A stretch of 64,000 nt of DNA from Pelagomonas calceolata (Eukaryota; Sar; Pelagophyceae; Pelagomonadales; Pelagomonadaceae), in the NCBI GenBank assembly GCA_918797485.1, contig CAKKNE010000002.1, positions 2,508,501-2,572,500 of the forward strand, written 5' to 3'. Numbering within the stretch: position 1 is the stretch's first letter; each line of letters begins with the position of its first letter. The notes under the pieces are model-generated. The model made no database searches and had not been told where the DNA came from. It worked only from the letters and a program-made list of their open reading frames with translations. Both the position numbers and the translations under genes were made by a program. Below are positions 57,041 to 64,000 of this stretch, piece by piece.

Positions 57041-57271
57041 AATTGCGGTTCCGCCTGTCTACCACCGCACTGTAGTGCACCTCACAAACGCGTTTTTGAT
57101 AGATGCGGTCCAGCACTGATGCCACAGCAGGGAGTGTGCTCCCACACAAACGCGTTTCAAGAGAGAAAGATGGTCACCGACGAAAGCTGGCATAAATGGG
57201 GACCCCGACGAGACAACGAGACGGCAGCTATTACGTGTACGATGGCACAGAGCGGCAGAGCATGGGCCGTG

Positions 57272-57983
57272 CCCACCGGCCCGGCTAGTAGGTTCGATAG
57301 CCCGGAGTAACACCCGCACTCAGTTTTTTTAGGGTTTTTAGCCAGTAGCTCGACGCGCAGGCAACCGCGTGCAACAAACTCACTGACAAAGAAAGGCCAT
57401 AATAGCCTATCGACACGCGGCAAAAGACGCGGCAGCGATTGGGCTGCGTCTCGCAGAGAAAACGGCCAAAAACCATGAAAAATGACACTCGACAGCCTTT
57501 GGCTGCCCCGTATCGCGCCGATCGGGCCACCGCAGCGTCGGGTATCGTAGTCCGTATGGCCGTCGACGATCTGAGACAAAAATCAGCGGCAGCGGCCCAT
57601 GGGATGTCGGTCTATGTGTGGTCCGCATTCTCGACGTGAACGCGCGTCGGGCCGAAAACGCCACCAATAAAGGCGAGATTTGGCTCGGGCATTCCCAGCC
57701 ACCGTGTCGGGCATCTCAGACGGTCCCGGGGGATTTAGCCGCCCGGGCGCCCCAAACGAGCGTATCGGGGCAGCCTAGAGGGAATACACCGATTTTTGTC
57801 AATAATGGGCGGCTGCCTCCTCTAAGTGGCTTAATCGACGCGTCTTGACATTCTCTTTCGATTAAGCCGCTTAGAGGAGGCAGCCGCCTGACATTGACTG
57901 AGATAGCAGCGCGAAATGGGGTCCACAAAACCCGAAAAGCCGTGCGGGTTGGGGCTGTCGAACCTACTAGCCAGGCCGGTGGG
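57272..57983. mobile_element. Non-coding terminal-inverted-repeat element, ~712 bp
   Basis: The ends are inverted repeats: CCCACCGGCCCGGCTAGTAG then GTTCGATAGCCC on the left, and its inverse with two mismatches on the right (57952-57983). TG precedes and follows, a possible 2-bp target duplication. The interior has no protein-like frame. It contains a second, tighter inverted repeat at 57808-57888. It fits a non-autonomous DNA transposon (MITE-like). Confidence 0.6.
57808..57888. repeat. Near-perfect 31-bp inverted repeat (hairpin)
   Basis: Left arm begins GGCGGCTGCCTCCTCTAAG at 57808 and the right arm (57858-57888) is its inverse with one mismatch over 31 bp; the loop is 19 bp. As RNA the mismatch would be a G-U pair. 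It lies inside the 712-bp element. Confidence 0.85.
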
Positions 57984-58197
57984 TGTGCAGCGCTTTTGCT
58001 ACCCGTAGGAAGAGCGGCGAATGTACTCCCGCATGCGTCCGTTGGCTTGGGCGAGACGTCCGTGAGGCGCCCGCGACCAAAGCACGTTTTTTCGTTTCGT
58101 GCGGGAATTTCACCTGACCTCTGACTTGGAGCTGCTCCAGACTGATGAATGACAATGATACAGTCTTCCACGGCCAGATGACCTACAACAAACAAGC

Positions 58198-60318
58198 ATG
58201 AGGTCCCTCCTCGCCTTCGGGTGCCTGGCAGCATGCGCCGGCATGTCGGCCCCGGTCTCGCGGCGGCCCAATGCCTTTTCAGCCAAAACCAGCCCAGCGG
58301 CCCCCCGCCGCGGGCCAGCGCTGGCGCCGCCGGCCGGCCGCGACCGCCGGCCACGCCGGCGCCCCCTCACCCTCGAAACGGCGAGACACCTGCTGAACAA
58401 GGGCGCGCTCTCGCACGACGACGCCGTCGCCGCGGTGCGGAGCGCGACGCGGCTGGCCCAGTCCCCGGCGCCGCGGCACAAGACGCGGCCCACACGAAAC
58501 GACGTCGACGCGTTCGTGCGTGATGTGTTAAATGCCCCTTCTAGAAGCTGGGAGCCGACGGAGCGCCTCTGTGCGGTGGCATTGGACGCGCACGCCAGGG
58601 ACGGCGACGTCAAGGCGACGCGTCAGCTGATCCGAGCGGCGCGGAGTCTAGGCGGCGTCCAGCCGGGCCCCGTCTCCTTTTGTATTTTGATCAAGGCTGT
58701 CGGTCGAAGGGGCGAAAAACTCCCGAGCGGCCGCGAAAAGAGGACGCTGACCAAATCCGTCGACGAGGCCATCAAGGGCTGCGCCCGCAATAGTGTACCG
58801 GACGCTGTATTATTAAACGCGGCGGTCGACGCCTACGCGCGACTCGGCGCGGTCGACGACGCTTTGCACTTAGTCGGCTCCTTCGGGGACTACGGCGTGC
58901 AGGCCGACGCGCGCGCCTACAACGCCGCCCTCAAAGCGTTAGTTAGAAGACCGCGCGACGCCTTGGCTTTACGGAGACGCATGCGGGCCGCCAACGTAAA
59001 ACCGACGGCGGTCACGAACGCAACATTAATAAACACGATCGCGCTCCACAACCCCGCGCGAGCGCAGCGGCTGCTGCCTACGCTGGTGCGCGACGACTTC
59101 GCGCGGGACCGCGACGCGTTGAACGCGGCGACGGCCGCGTACACGTCGGTCGTCGGCGCCTTCGCGTCACAAGGCGCGGAGCGGGCGGCCTATGACGTGG
59201 CCGGTCTCATGCGACGGCGTTCCGTCCCTCTGAACGCGGTGACCTTCGCGGAGTTATTCAGAGCGGCGTCTACCGCGACGAAAGGCTCCAAACGGGCGAG
59301 GCGCATCCGAGGCTTGTGGCGGCGCCTCACGAAAGATAGGATCCGCCCGACGCGCGGGTGTTATGATGTCGCTATTGCATCTTTAATTGGAGACGTCCCA
59401 GACCCGGCGTGTCTGCGGCTAGCTCTGGACCTGTCGGCGACGATGCGGGCCGACGTGGGCTGGTCCACGACGACTCTGAATCTGATACTGGCCGCGTTGT
59501 ACGCGAGCGACGCGCGCGCTAAGGAGGCTCGTTCGACGTACGACGCGCCGGTCGCGAGCGATCGCAATGCGAAATTAAGAGCTGCGGAAAGATTGTTCGA
59601 TCGCGCGGAGCGGGACCCGAGGACGTGCGCGCCGCCCGATTGTGCTACGTACACCATCGCTCTACGAGCGAGAGCTCGGCGCGGCGACCTCGATGGGTGT
59701 AGGCAAGCGTTCCGCTCATTGCGGGACTCGCCGACCTTATCCGTCGACAACGTGGCGGCGACGTCCATGCTCGTCGCCCTCGCGCGGGCCGGTGCGCTGT
59801 CGGAGATGTGGCGGCTCCTCGAGGACATGCGCAACGTCGAGATGTGCGAGGACCTGCCGACGCCCGACGCGGACGCTGTTGAAGTTGTGGTCAGGGCGTT
59901 AGCTCGGGCTCGCAGCGGTGTCGCCGCCGACAAAGCGATCGCGCTTTATGAGAGGCACTTTGGCACGCGCGGCGACCTCGGTGCGCCCTCGGAGGCCTGC
60001 GTGCAGGCCGTGCTCTTGGCGTGCGCGCGCAAGGCGCCGCCGCCGAAGGGTCTCTTCGATCTGAAGCGGTCCGTGCGCGACGACGTCAAGGCCGCACGGG
60101 AGGTGCTCGACGGCCTCGAGGGGCGGCTTCCATCTGATACGGTGCGCGACCTGCGCCAGTACGCGCGCGAGACGCTCGCCCAGTGCGAGACGGAGACGTG
60201 GCGCGACGGCGCGGGCCAGCGGCCCGGAGGGCGGTGGACGGAGCCCGAGTCGGCCTCGGATCGGCTCTTCTCGCAGAAGGGCTGGAACTCCGTGGATTCG
60301 GGGTTCAAGCTCTTCTGA
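58198..60318 (+). CDS. Pentatricopeptide-repeat protein, organelle-targeted
   Basis: 706 residues. The leader MRSLLAFGCLAACAGMSAPV followed by a basic Ala/Pro/Arg-rich stretch suits a plastid or mitochondrial protein. PPR units recur: PVSFCILIKAVGRRG, DAVLLNAAVDAYARLGAVDD, DARAYNAALKALVRR, TNATLINTIALHNPARAQ, NAVTFAELFRAAST, TTLNLILAALYASDA, CATYTIALRARARRGDLDG and NVAATSMLVALARAGALSEM. About eight to ten repeats can be counted, some degenerate. PPR proteins bind organelle RNA and control its processing or translation. No C-terminal editing or SMR domain visible. Confidence 0.88.
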   Translation: MRSLLAFGCLAACAGMSAPVSRRPNAFSAKTSPAAPRRGPALAPPAGRDRRPRRRPLTLETARHLLNKGALSHDDAVAAVRSATRLAQSPAPRHKTRPTRNDVDAFVRDVLNAPSRSWEPTERLCAVALDAHARDGDVKATRQLIRAARSLGGVQPGPVSFCILIKAVGRRGEKLPSGREKRTLTKSVDEAIKGCARNSVPDAVLLNAAVDAYARLGAVDDALHLVGSFGDYGVQADARAYNAALKALVRRPRDALALRRRMRAANVKPTAVTNATLINTIALHNPARAQRLLPTLVRDDFARDRDALNAATAAYTSVVGAFASQGAERAAYDVAGLMRRRSVPLNAVTFAELFRAASTATKGSKRARRIRGLWRRLTKDRIRPTRGCYDVAIASLIGDVPDPACLRLALDLSATMRADVGWSTTTLNLILAALYASDARAKEARSTYDAPVASDRNAKLRAAERLFDRAERDPRTCAPPDCATYTIALRARARRGDLDGCRQAFRSLRDSPTLSVDNVAATSMLVALARAGALSEMWRLLEDMRNVEMCEDLPTPDADAVEVVVRALARARSGVAADKAIALYERHFGTRGDLGAPSEACVQAVLLACARKAPPPKGLFDLKRSVRDDVKAAREVLDGLEGRLPSDTVRDLRQYARETLAQCETETWRDGAGQRPGGRWTEPESASDRLFSQKGWNSVDSGFKLF

Positions 60319-60338
60319 GTAACGGTTATTATGTATCT

Positions 60339-61044
60339 CTAGTCCTCCGCGGTGAGGTCGACGACGGCGTCCTTCTTGGTGCGCTTTTCTTGCGGCGGGA
60401 GGAAGCCCGGCGAGTCCAGGTACTGCGTGTCGGGCTCCTCGGCCTTCCGCTTTGTCGGCGATGGCGTGCGGCCGAGAAGCGCATTCACGAGGGCGACGTT
60501 CTCGTGGTCTTCTTCCGAAGCTTCGAGAACTTGGTCGAAGCGTTCGCCCTTGCCGATGGGTTTCTGGCGATTCTTGAGCATGCCGACGAGGCCCGCGACC
60601 TTGCTCGGGTTGTTGAGATCGCCGTCGTGCTCGCCTCTGGAGGCGCGAGCCTTGGCGCGCTCGATGCACGTAGACACGTCCGCCGTGAACCGTAACGCGA
60701 CGACCTCGACGTTGCAGCGCTTCGCGATCTTCACCCAGTGCGAGCGCTGCTTCGGGTCGAGATCGGTACGATCCACCTGTGTGGAAATCAAACGTCGAGC
60801 GTCCCGCTCAGGTCCCGCGCCAATGCGGCGCCATCGACACGACTTCGTTAATTTCCACACTGCGACGTGCGTAGGCCACCTTGCCCGCTCGCACGGTCTC
60901 CTCGACGAGCGCCTCGACCTTCTCGCGCCGTTTTAAGAGATCTTGACAGCAGCGGACGGCGTCGGGAAGAAACTTCTCGTGGAAGCGCGACTTGCCGGCG
61001 CCGGGCAGGCCGACGGCGACAATTACCAGGCCTTTGCTTTCCAT
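60339..61044 (-). CDS. P-loop kinase, polynucleotide-kinase-like, spliced (61044..60880, 60776..60339)
   Basis: Exon 1 starts MESKGLVIVAVGLPGAGKSR, a Walker A motif, then CCQDLLKRREKVEALVEETV and RAGK. A 103-bp GT-AG intron (60777-60879) in phase 0 joins it to VDRTDLDPKQRSHWVKIAKR, giving the usual order of T4-PNK/PNKP-type kinases: P-loop, a CQD-like residue pair, a DRT-DPxQR-HW block and ALRFTADVSTCIERAKAR. The joined product has 200 residues. Without the splice, neither frame alone makes a full domain. The C-terminus is Lys/Pro-rich with a likely nuclear signal. Such kinases phosphorylate 5' ends of nucleic acids or act as small-molecule kinases; only the fold is certain. Confidence 0.75.
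60777..60879 (-). other. Predicted GT-AG intron, 103 bp
   Basis: Donor GTGGCC and acceptor CACACAG, phase 0. The join restores a continuous family-consistent kinase sequence. Confidence 0.75.
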
Positions 61045-61329
61045 GATTCTTCGGCGGTCTCGCGCGTGATTATAGGCGCCCGGCGCGCGGCGACCAGTAA
61101 TATGAGATATGATCTATCCGCAGGACTGGACAGGCAAGCGCGCACGTTGGTTGACCAACCAATGAGGCGACGGCCGTCCAATAAAAACCCACGAACAACC
61201 CCGCTCGCGCTAGGGGCGCGTAACCAAGCCCAATACGTCGAGCTAGCGGCCTGTAAGACACTAGCAAGCCGCAGAGGTCGCAGATTTGGACCTAATTAGT
61301 GGTTATACATTGCATCTCTGCGCGCAAGC
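61045..61329. promoter_or_regulatory. Divergent promoter region of kinase and hydroxylase/glycosyltransferase genes
   Basis: About 285 bp; contains the best copy of the dyad motif at 61241-61270. Confidence 0.45.
61241..61270 (+). promoter_or_regulatory. Dyad promoter motif, reference copy
   Basis: AGCTAGCGGCCTGTAAGACACTAGCAAGCC. Half-sites GCTAGCG and CACTAGC are inverted relative to each other. It ends 59 bp before the ATG at 61330 and is ~197 bp from the divergent kinase start. Confidence 0.55.
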
Positions 61330-63300
61330 ATGGCCCCACAGCTGCCAGCATCCGCGCTCGCAGCGATATCTGGCTACATTGATCGGGAAGAGCCAGCTGA
61401 GCCACCAGCCCCAGCAAGGCCCGCGGCAGCCGCGGCCGCCGCTGCGCCTCCACAGCTGCCGGCAAGTGCTCTCGCAGCGATTTCGGGATACATCGACCGC
61501 GAGGAGCCGGCTGCACCACCGCTGCCGCCGCCCGCACCGGCTGCGCCGCCACCGGCGCGCGACCGCGAGGAACAAACACTCAGAGAAATCGAGCCGCTCG
61601 ACGCCTCCGCCGTCTTCGCGCTGCTGCACCCGGACGGGCCCGGCTACGCGGTCGTCGACGGCGTGTTGGGACAAGAAACGGCGCGGAGGGCGGCCCGCGC
61701 GGCGGCCGCCGCACGAACACAATTGAAGCGCGCGCGCGTCGGCCGCGGCGACGCGCGGCGCCTCTCCGACGAGCGCACGGACGAGGCCGCGTTTTTGGAT
61801 GAGAGGAGCCAGCACCCCGATTTGCAAGTGCTCTGTCACGCGCTGCGGAAACTGCGGTCCTCGCTTTGTGTAGGAGGCGCCTGGGACGACAAGGCCGCCG
61901 AGTTACGTTTGGATGCAACAACAACCTCGACGCAGCTCGCCTGTTATCAGCCGGGCGGGCGCTACCGGCGCCACGCGGACGCGTTGTCCGATGACGACGC
62001 GCGGCAGCGCGACGCGCTGCGCGGCAAGCCTCTGTTAACGCGCAATCGCCGGATCACGGCGGTCTATTACTTAAATGAAAACTGGAATCGTGAAGATGGC
62101 GGCGCGCTCCGCATCTATGCCGATACATGGACGCCCGACGCCCAACCTTTTGATGTTTTACCTCGATTGGACCGCCTCGTTTTGTTTAGGAGCACTCTAC
62201 AACATGAGGTCCTCGTGACGCGCAGGGAGCGCCTCGCGCTGACGCAGTGGTGGTACGGCCGCATCGACGATGATAACGAGCGCGTGCCGTGGCGGCTGCC
62301 GGCGCCGGGTAGAGCCCTCTCTGGTTTATCGACCGAGGGGCGAATTTTTGTTTCCGTGGCCGCGTACCGAGATCCGGAGACGGAGCGGACGCTGCAGCAC
62401 TTGTTCGCCACCGCGAAGAACCCGAAGCGCGTCCGTGTGGTGGTCGTGCAGCAGTACGACTGTCTGGAGGGGAGCGATGATGATCTGGTAGGAAGGCTAT
62501 ATAACCACGAGGCGGAGGCGCGCGTGACGCGGATACGCGTCGATTTTCGCGACGCGAACGGCCCGTGTCCCGCAAGGGCGTGCGCGCTGCGTCGCTTGAC
62601 TGATGAAGACGACTTCGTCCTCCAGATCGACAGCCACACGCGCTTCCGCAGCCACTGGGACGCGTATCTGATCGATCAATTAGCCAAGTGTGATAGTAAG
62701 GAGCCCGTGCTGACCGCCTACCCCGCGGACTACGACAAGGATTCAGCTGCCCTACCTTCCGACGTGCGGCCAACTCTGTTAGTCCCCTCGGGCTTCGACA
62801 AGGACGGCGTGCTGCGGATCAAGGGCCGGCGGCTCGCGCGGGTTCACGAGGAACCGATCCCGTCGCCGCTCTGGTGCGCCGGGTTCTCCTTCTGTCGAGC
62901 TAAAGTGTGGCGCCGCGTCACATACGAGCCGCTTCCCCATTTATTTTTTGGCGAGGAGCTACTGCACGCCGCTCGATTGTTTTGTAGTGGCTGCGACTTC
63001 TTCGCGCCGCCCGAGCAGGTGATCTTCCACCGCTGGTCGCGGAGCGGACGGCGGACGCTCGCCGAGGACCAGCCTCGTCGAAACGCGGCGGCCGCGCGCG
63101 GCCGCGCCTTCGAGCTGCTCGAAACAATTGAAGGGCCGCGGTCGCTCGCCGCGTTCGAAGCAAGGGCGGGCGTTGATTTGAAAAAGCGCGTCTTATTGCC
63201 CGGCGCCGACCGGGGCGGCCTGTCCCCTGAAGCGTTCGCCGACGGCGCGTCGTCCTCCGCGGGCGCGCAGGTCGCGGCGCTGCTGGGGCTGAAGCTTTGA
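61330..63300 (+). CDS. Prolyl 4-hydroxylase / GT60 GlcNAc-transferase fusion (PhyA-Gnt1-like)
   Basis: 656 residues, one exon. Residues 3-23 and 41-61 are two near-identical copies of a PQLPASALAAISGYIDREEP unit. Residues ~85-312 form a 2-oxoglutarate/Fe(II) prolyl hydroxylase: GYAVVDGVLG, ACYQPGGRYRRHADAL with iron ligands H215 and D217, RRITAVYYLNENWNREDGGA, LFRSTLQHEVLV with H292, and a basic residue for 2-oxoglutarate at ~R301. Residues ~335-600 are GT60-like: RIFVSVAAYRDPETERTLQ, VLQIDSHTRF with the metal site D434-S-H436, PLWCAGFSFCRAKVW and PHLFFGEELLHAARLF. In Dictyostelium, PhyA hydroxylates a Skp1 proline and Gnt1 adds GlcNAc to it. No signal peptide, so cytosolic as expected. The substrate here is inferred. 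Confidence 0.88.
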   Translation: MAPQLPASALAAISGYIDREEPAEPPAPARPAAAAAAAAPPQLPASALAAISGYIDREEPAAPPLPPPAPAAPPPARDREEQTLREIEPLDASAVFALLHPDGPGYAVVDGVLGQETARRAARAAAAARTQLKRARVGRGDARRLSDERTDEAAFLDERSQHPDLQVLCHALRKLRSSLCVGGAWDDKAAELRLDATTTSTQLACYQPGGRYRRHADALSDDDARQRDALRGKPLLTRNRRITAVYYLNENWNREDGGALRIYADTWTPDAQPFDVLPRLDRLVLFRSTLQHEVLVTRRERLALTQWWYGRIDDDNERVPWRLPAPGRALSGLSTEGRIFVSVAAYRDPETERTLQHLFATAKNPKRVRVVVVQQYDCLEGSDDDLVGRLYNHEAEARVTRIRVDFRDANGPCPARACALRRLTDEDDFVLQIDSHTRFRSHWDAYLIDQLAKCDSKEPVLTAYPADYDKDSAALPSDVRPTLLVPSGFDKDGVLRIKGRRLARVHEEPIPSPLWCAGFSFCRAKVWRRVTYEPLPHLFFGEELLHAARLFCSGCDFFAPPEQVIFHRWSRSGRRTLAEDQPRRNAAAARGRAFELLETIEGPRSLAAFEARAGVDLKKRVLLPGADRGGLSPEAFADGASSSAGAQVAALLGLKL

Positions 63301-63361
63301 TTTATTATAACGTTGTGTTTTCTGTTCCGTTGTGGATGCCTGGTTGGAATTCGTCCAGGAA

Positions 63362-63383
63362 AGCTAGTGTAGTGACACACTAG
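63362..63383 (+). promoter_or_regulatory. Dyad promoter motif, degenerate
   Basis: AGCTAGTGTAGTGACACACTAG, with CTAGTGT and ACACTAG as exact inverses. ~154 bp upstream of the CNNM-type start. Confidence 0.35.
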
Positions 63384-63536
63384 TAATAGGCGCCGCACTG
63401 AACCACCGCGCATCGCGCACAGTCGTCGTGCGCACGGCCGTTTAGCGGCAAATACACCGCCGCAAAGGCAGTCACACGCTGCGACGCCGCCAGCGCGGCG
63501 CACGGAAGAGCCCTGTGATTCACTGCTAAGCTGCTT

Positions 63537-64000
63537 ATGGTACAAACGCACGCGTACTTGAGGGGCGCGGCCACGCTGGCCTTCCAGGCCTACCAGTACC
63601 AGCGACGCCTGGACGAGGGCGACGACTCCCTGAATTTGGATTTTAACACGGGGTCGAAAGCCGGCGACGCCGTCCTCACTTGGTTCCTTGTATTTGTGAT
63701 GGTCTTCCTGTCGGCCATGTTTTCTGGTCTTACCTTAGGGTTGTTGGGACTGGACAAGACGGGGCTGGAGATCGTCATGGGCGGCGGTTCGCCGCAGGAG
63801 CGCGCGGACGCGAAGGTCATCTATCCCATCCGCGAAGACGGTAATAGATTGCTGTGTACCTTATTGTTGGGCAATGTGGCCGTCAACGCTTTGTTGAGTA
63901 TCACTCTAGCGGACATCGCGTCGTCGTTGATAGGCTTCTTCGCCTCCACAGCACTGATTGTCATCTTTGGCGAGATCCTGCCTCAAGCACTTTGTAGTAG
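63537..64000 (+). CDS. CNNM/Mam3-type divalent metal transporter (partial, runs off right edge)
   Basis: 154 codons from ATG 63537 to the window edge. After an N-terminal polar stretch, the DUF21 membrane domain begins: WFLVFVMVFLSAMFSGLTLG then LLGLDKTGLEIVMGGG, ERADAKVIYPIREDGNRLLC, TLLLGNVAVNALLSITLADI and ALIVIFGEILPQALCS. These are hallmark blocks of the CNNM/CorC family, which handles magnesium. The CBS domains that should follow are outside the window. The start is the first in-frame ATG before the domain. Confidence 0.88.
   Translation, partial: MVQTHAYLRGAATLAFQAYQYQRRLDEGDDSLNLDFNTGSKAGDAVLTWFLVFVMVFLSAMFSGLTLGLLGLDKTGLEIVMGGGSPQERADAKVIYPIREDGNRLLCTLLLGNVAVNALLSITLADIASSLIGFFASTALIVIFGEILPQALCS

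Larger units (their letters stand above)
57041..58197. other. 1.16-kb intergenic region
   Basis: Longest gene-free stretch outside the transposons. Most of it is the 712-bp element. The word CACAAACGCGTTT occurs twice on the left side (~57085-57159). No RNA gene recognised. Confidence 0.5.

Noticed and set aside
57808-57888. Transcription terminator hairpin
   Set aside because: Intrinsic terminators are not used by nuclear protein genes, there is no U-tract, and it lies inside a repeat element.
57716-58354. 212-codon minus-strand ORF overlapping the inverted-repeat element and the PPR start
   Set aside because: Crosses a repeat hairpin and an established gene start; no domain.

Overview
The window is nuclear DNA of a photosynthetic stramenopile, most likely a pelagophyte-like alga. 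The evidence is a fucoxanthin-chlorophyll-type light-harvesting protein, several proteins with a signal peptide followed by a plastid transit-like stretch (often with a Phe near the cleavage site), very GC-rich coding sequence, tightly packed genes and almost no introns (two GT-AG introns can be argued; a third is possible). The genus is an inference; no ribosomal or organelle marker is present.

Layout. 1-20.4 kb: an Sfi1-like/ankyrin protein running off the left edge, a YqgF-like protein, a plastid EF-hand/Tic20 fusion, eIF3 subunit L, a two-TM protein, an EF-hand protein, a four-finger CCCH protein, a single-exon GCN1, a tandem 155-bp repeat, a BiP-type HSP70 and a SNARE-like protein. 20.5-35.7 kb: a spliced plastid-targeted gene, transposon copy 1, a small plastid protein, an unknown conserved-looking protein, the light-harvesting protein, primase large subunit and transposon copy 2. 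35.9-50.1 kb: an F-box protein, a cold-shock/RING fusion, a TPR/DnaJ locus, PYM, mitochondrial uL15, a coiled-coil protein, a RING-H2 protein, a small membrane protein and transposon copy 3 (inverted). 50.3-64 kb: an unknown protein, a Golgi-type glycosyltransferase, a MATE transporter, an FSIP1-like coiled-coil protein, a PAQR receptor, a 712-bp non-coding inverted-repeat element, a PPR protein, a spliced P-loop kinase, a prolyl-hydroxylase/GT60 fusion and the start of a CNNM transporter that runs off the right edge.

The most notable items are: (1) a single polypeptide joining a 2-oxoglutarate/Fe(II) prolyl hydroxylase to a GT60-like GlcNAc-transferase, the two activities that act in sequence on Skp1 in Dictyostelium; (2) EF-hands joined to a Tic20-like plastid import channel; (3) a cold-shock domain joined to a RING finger; (4) three near-identical 5.3-kb transposons with CACTA-starting ends and two convergent ORFs; (5) a short dyad motif, GCTAGYG...CACTAGC, that recurs upstream of many genes and may be a core promoter element.

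Functionally the host genes are mostly housekeeping: translation and its control (eIF3L, GCN1, PYM, uL15m), protein folding and import, DNA replication, photosynthesis and membrane traffic. Nothing suggests a co-regulated cluster, but many neighbours are divergent pairs sharing short intergenic regions, and convergent neighbours are separated by as little as 9-52 bp.
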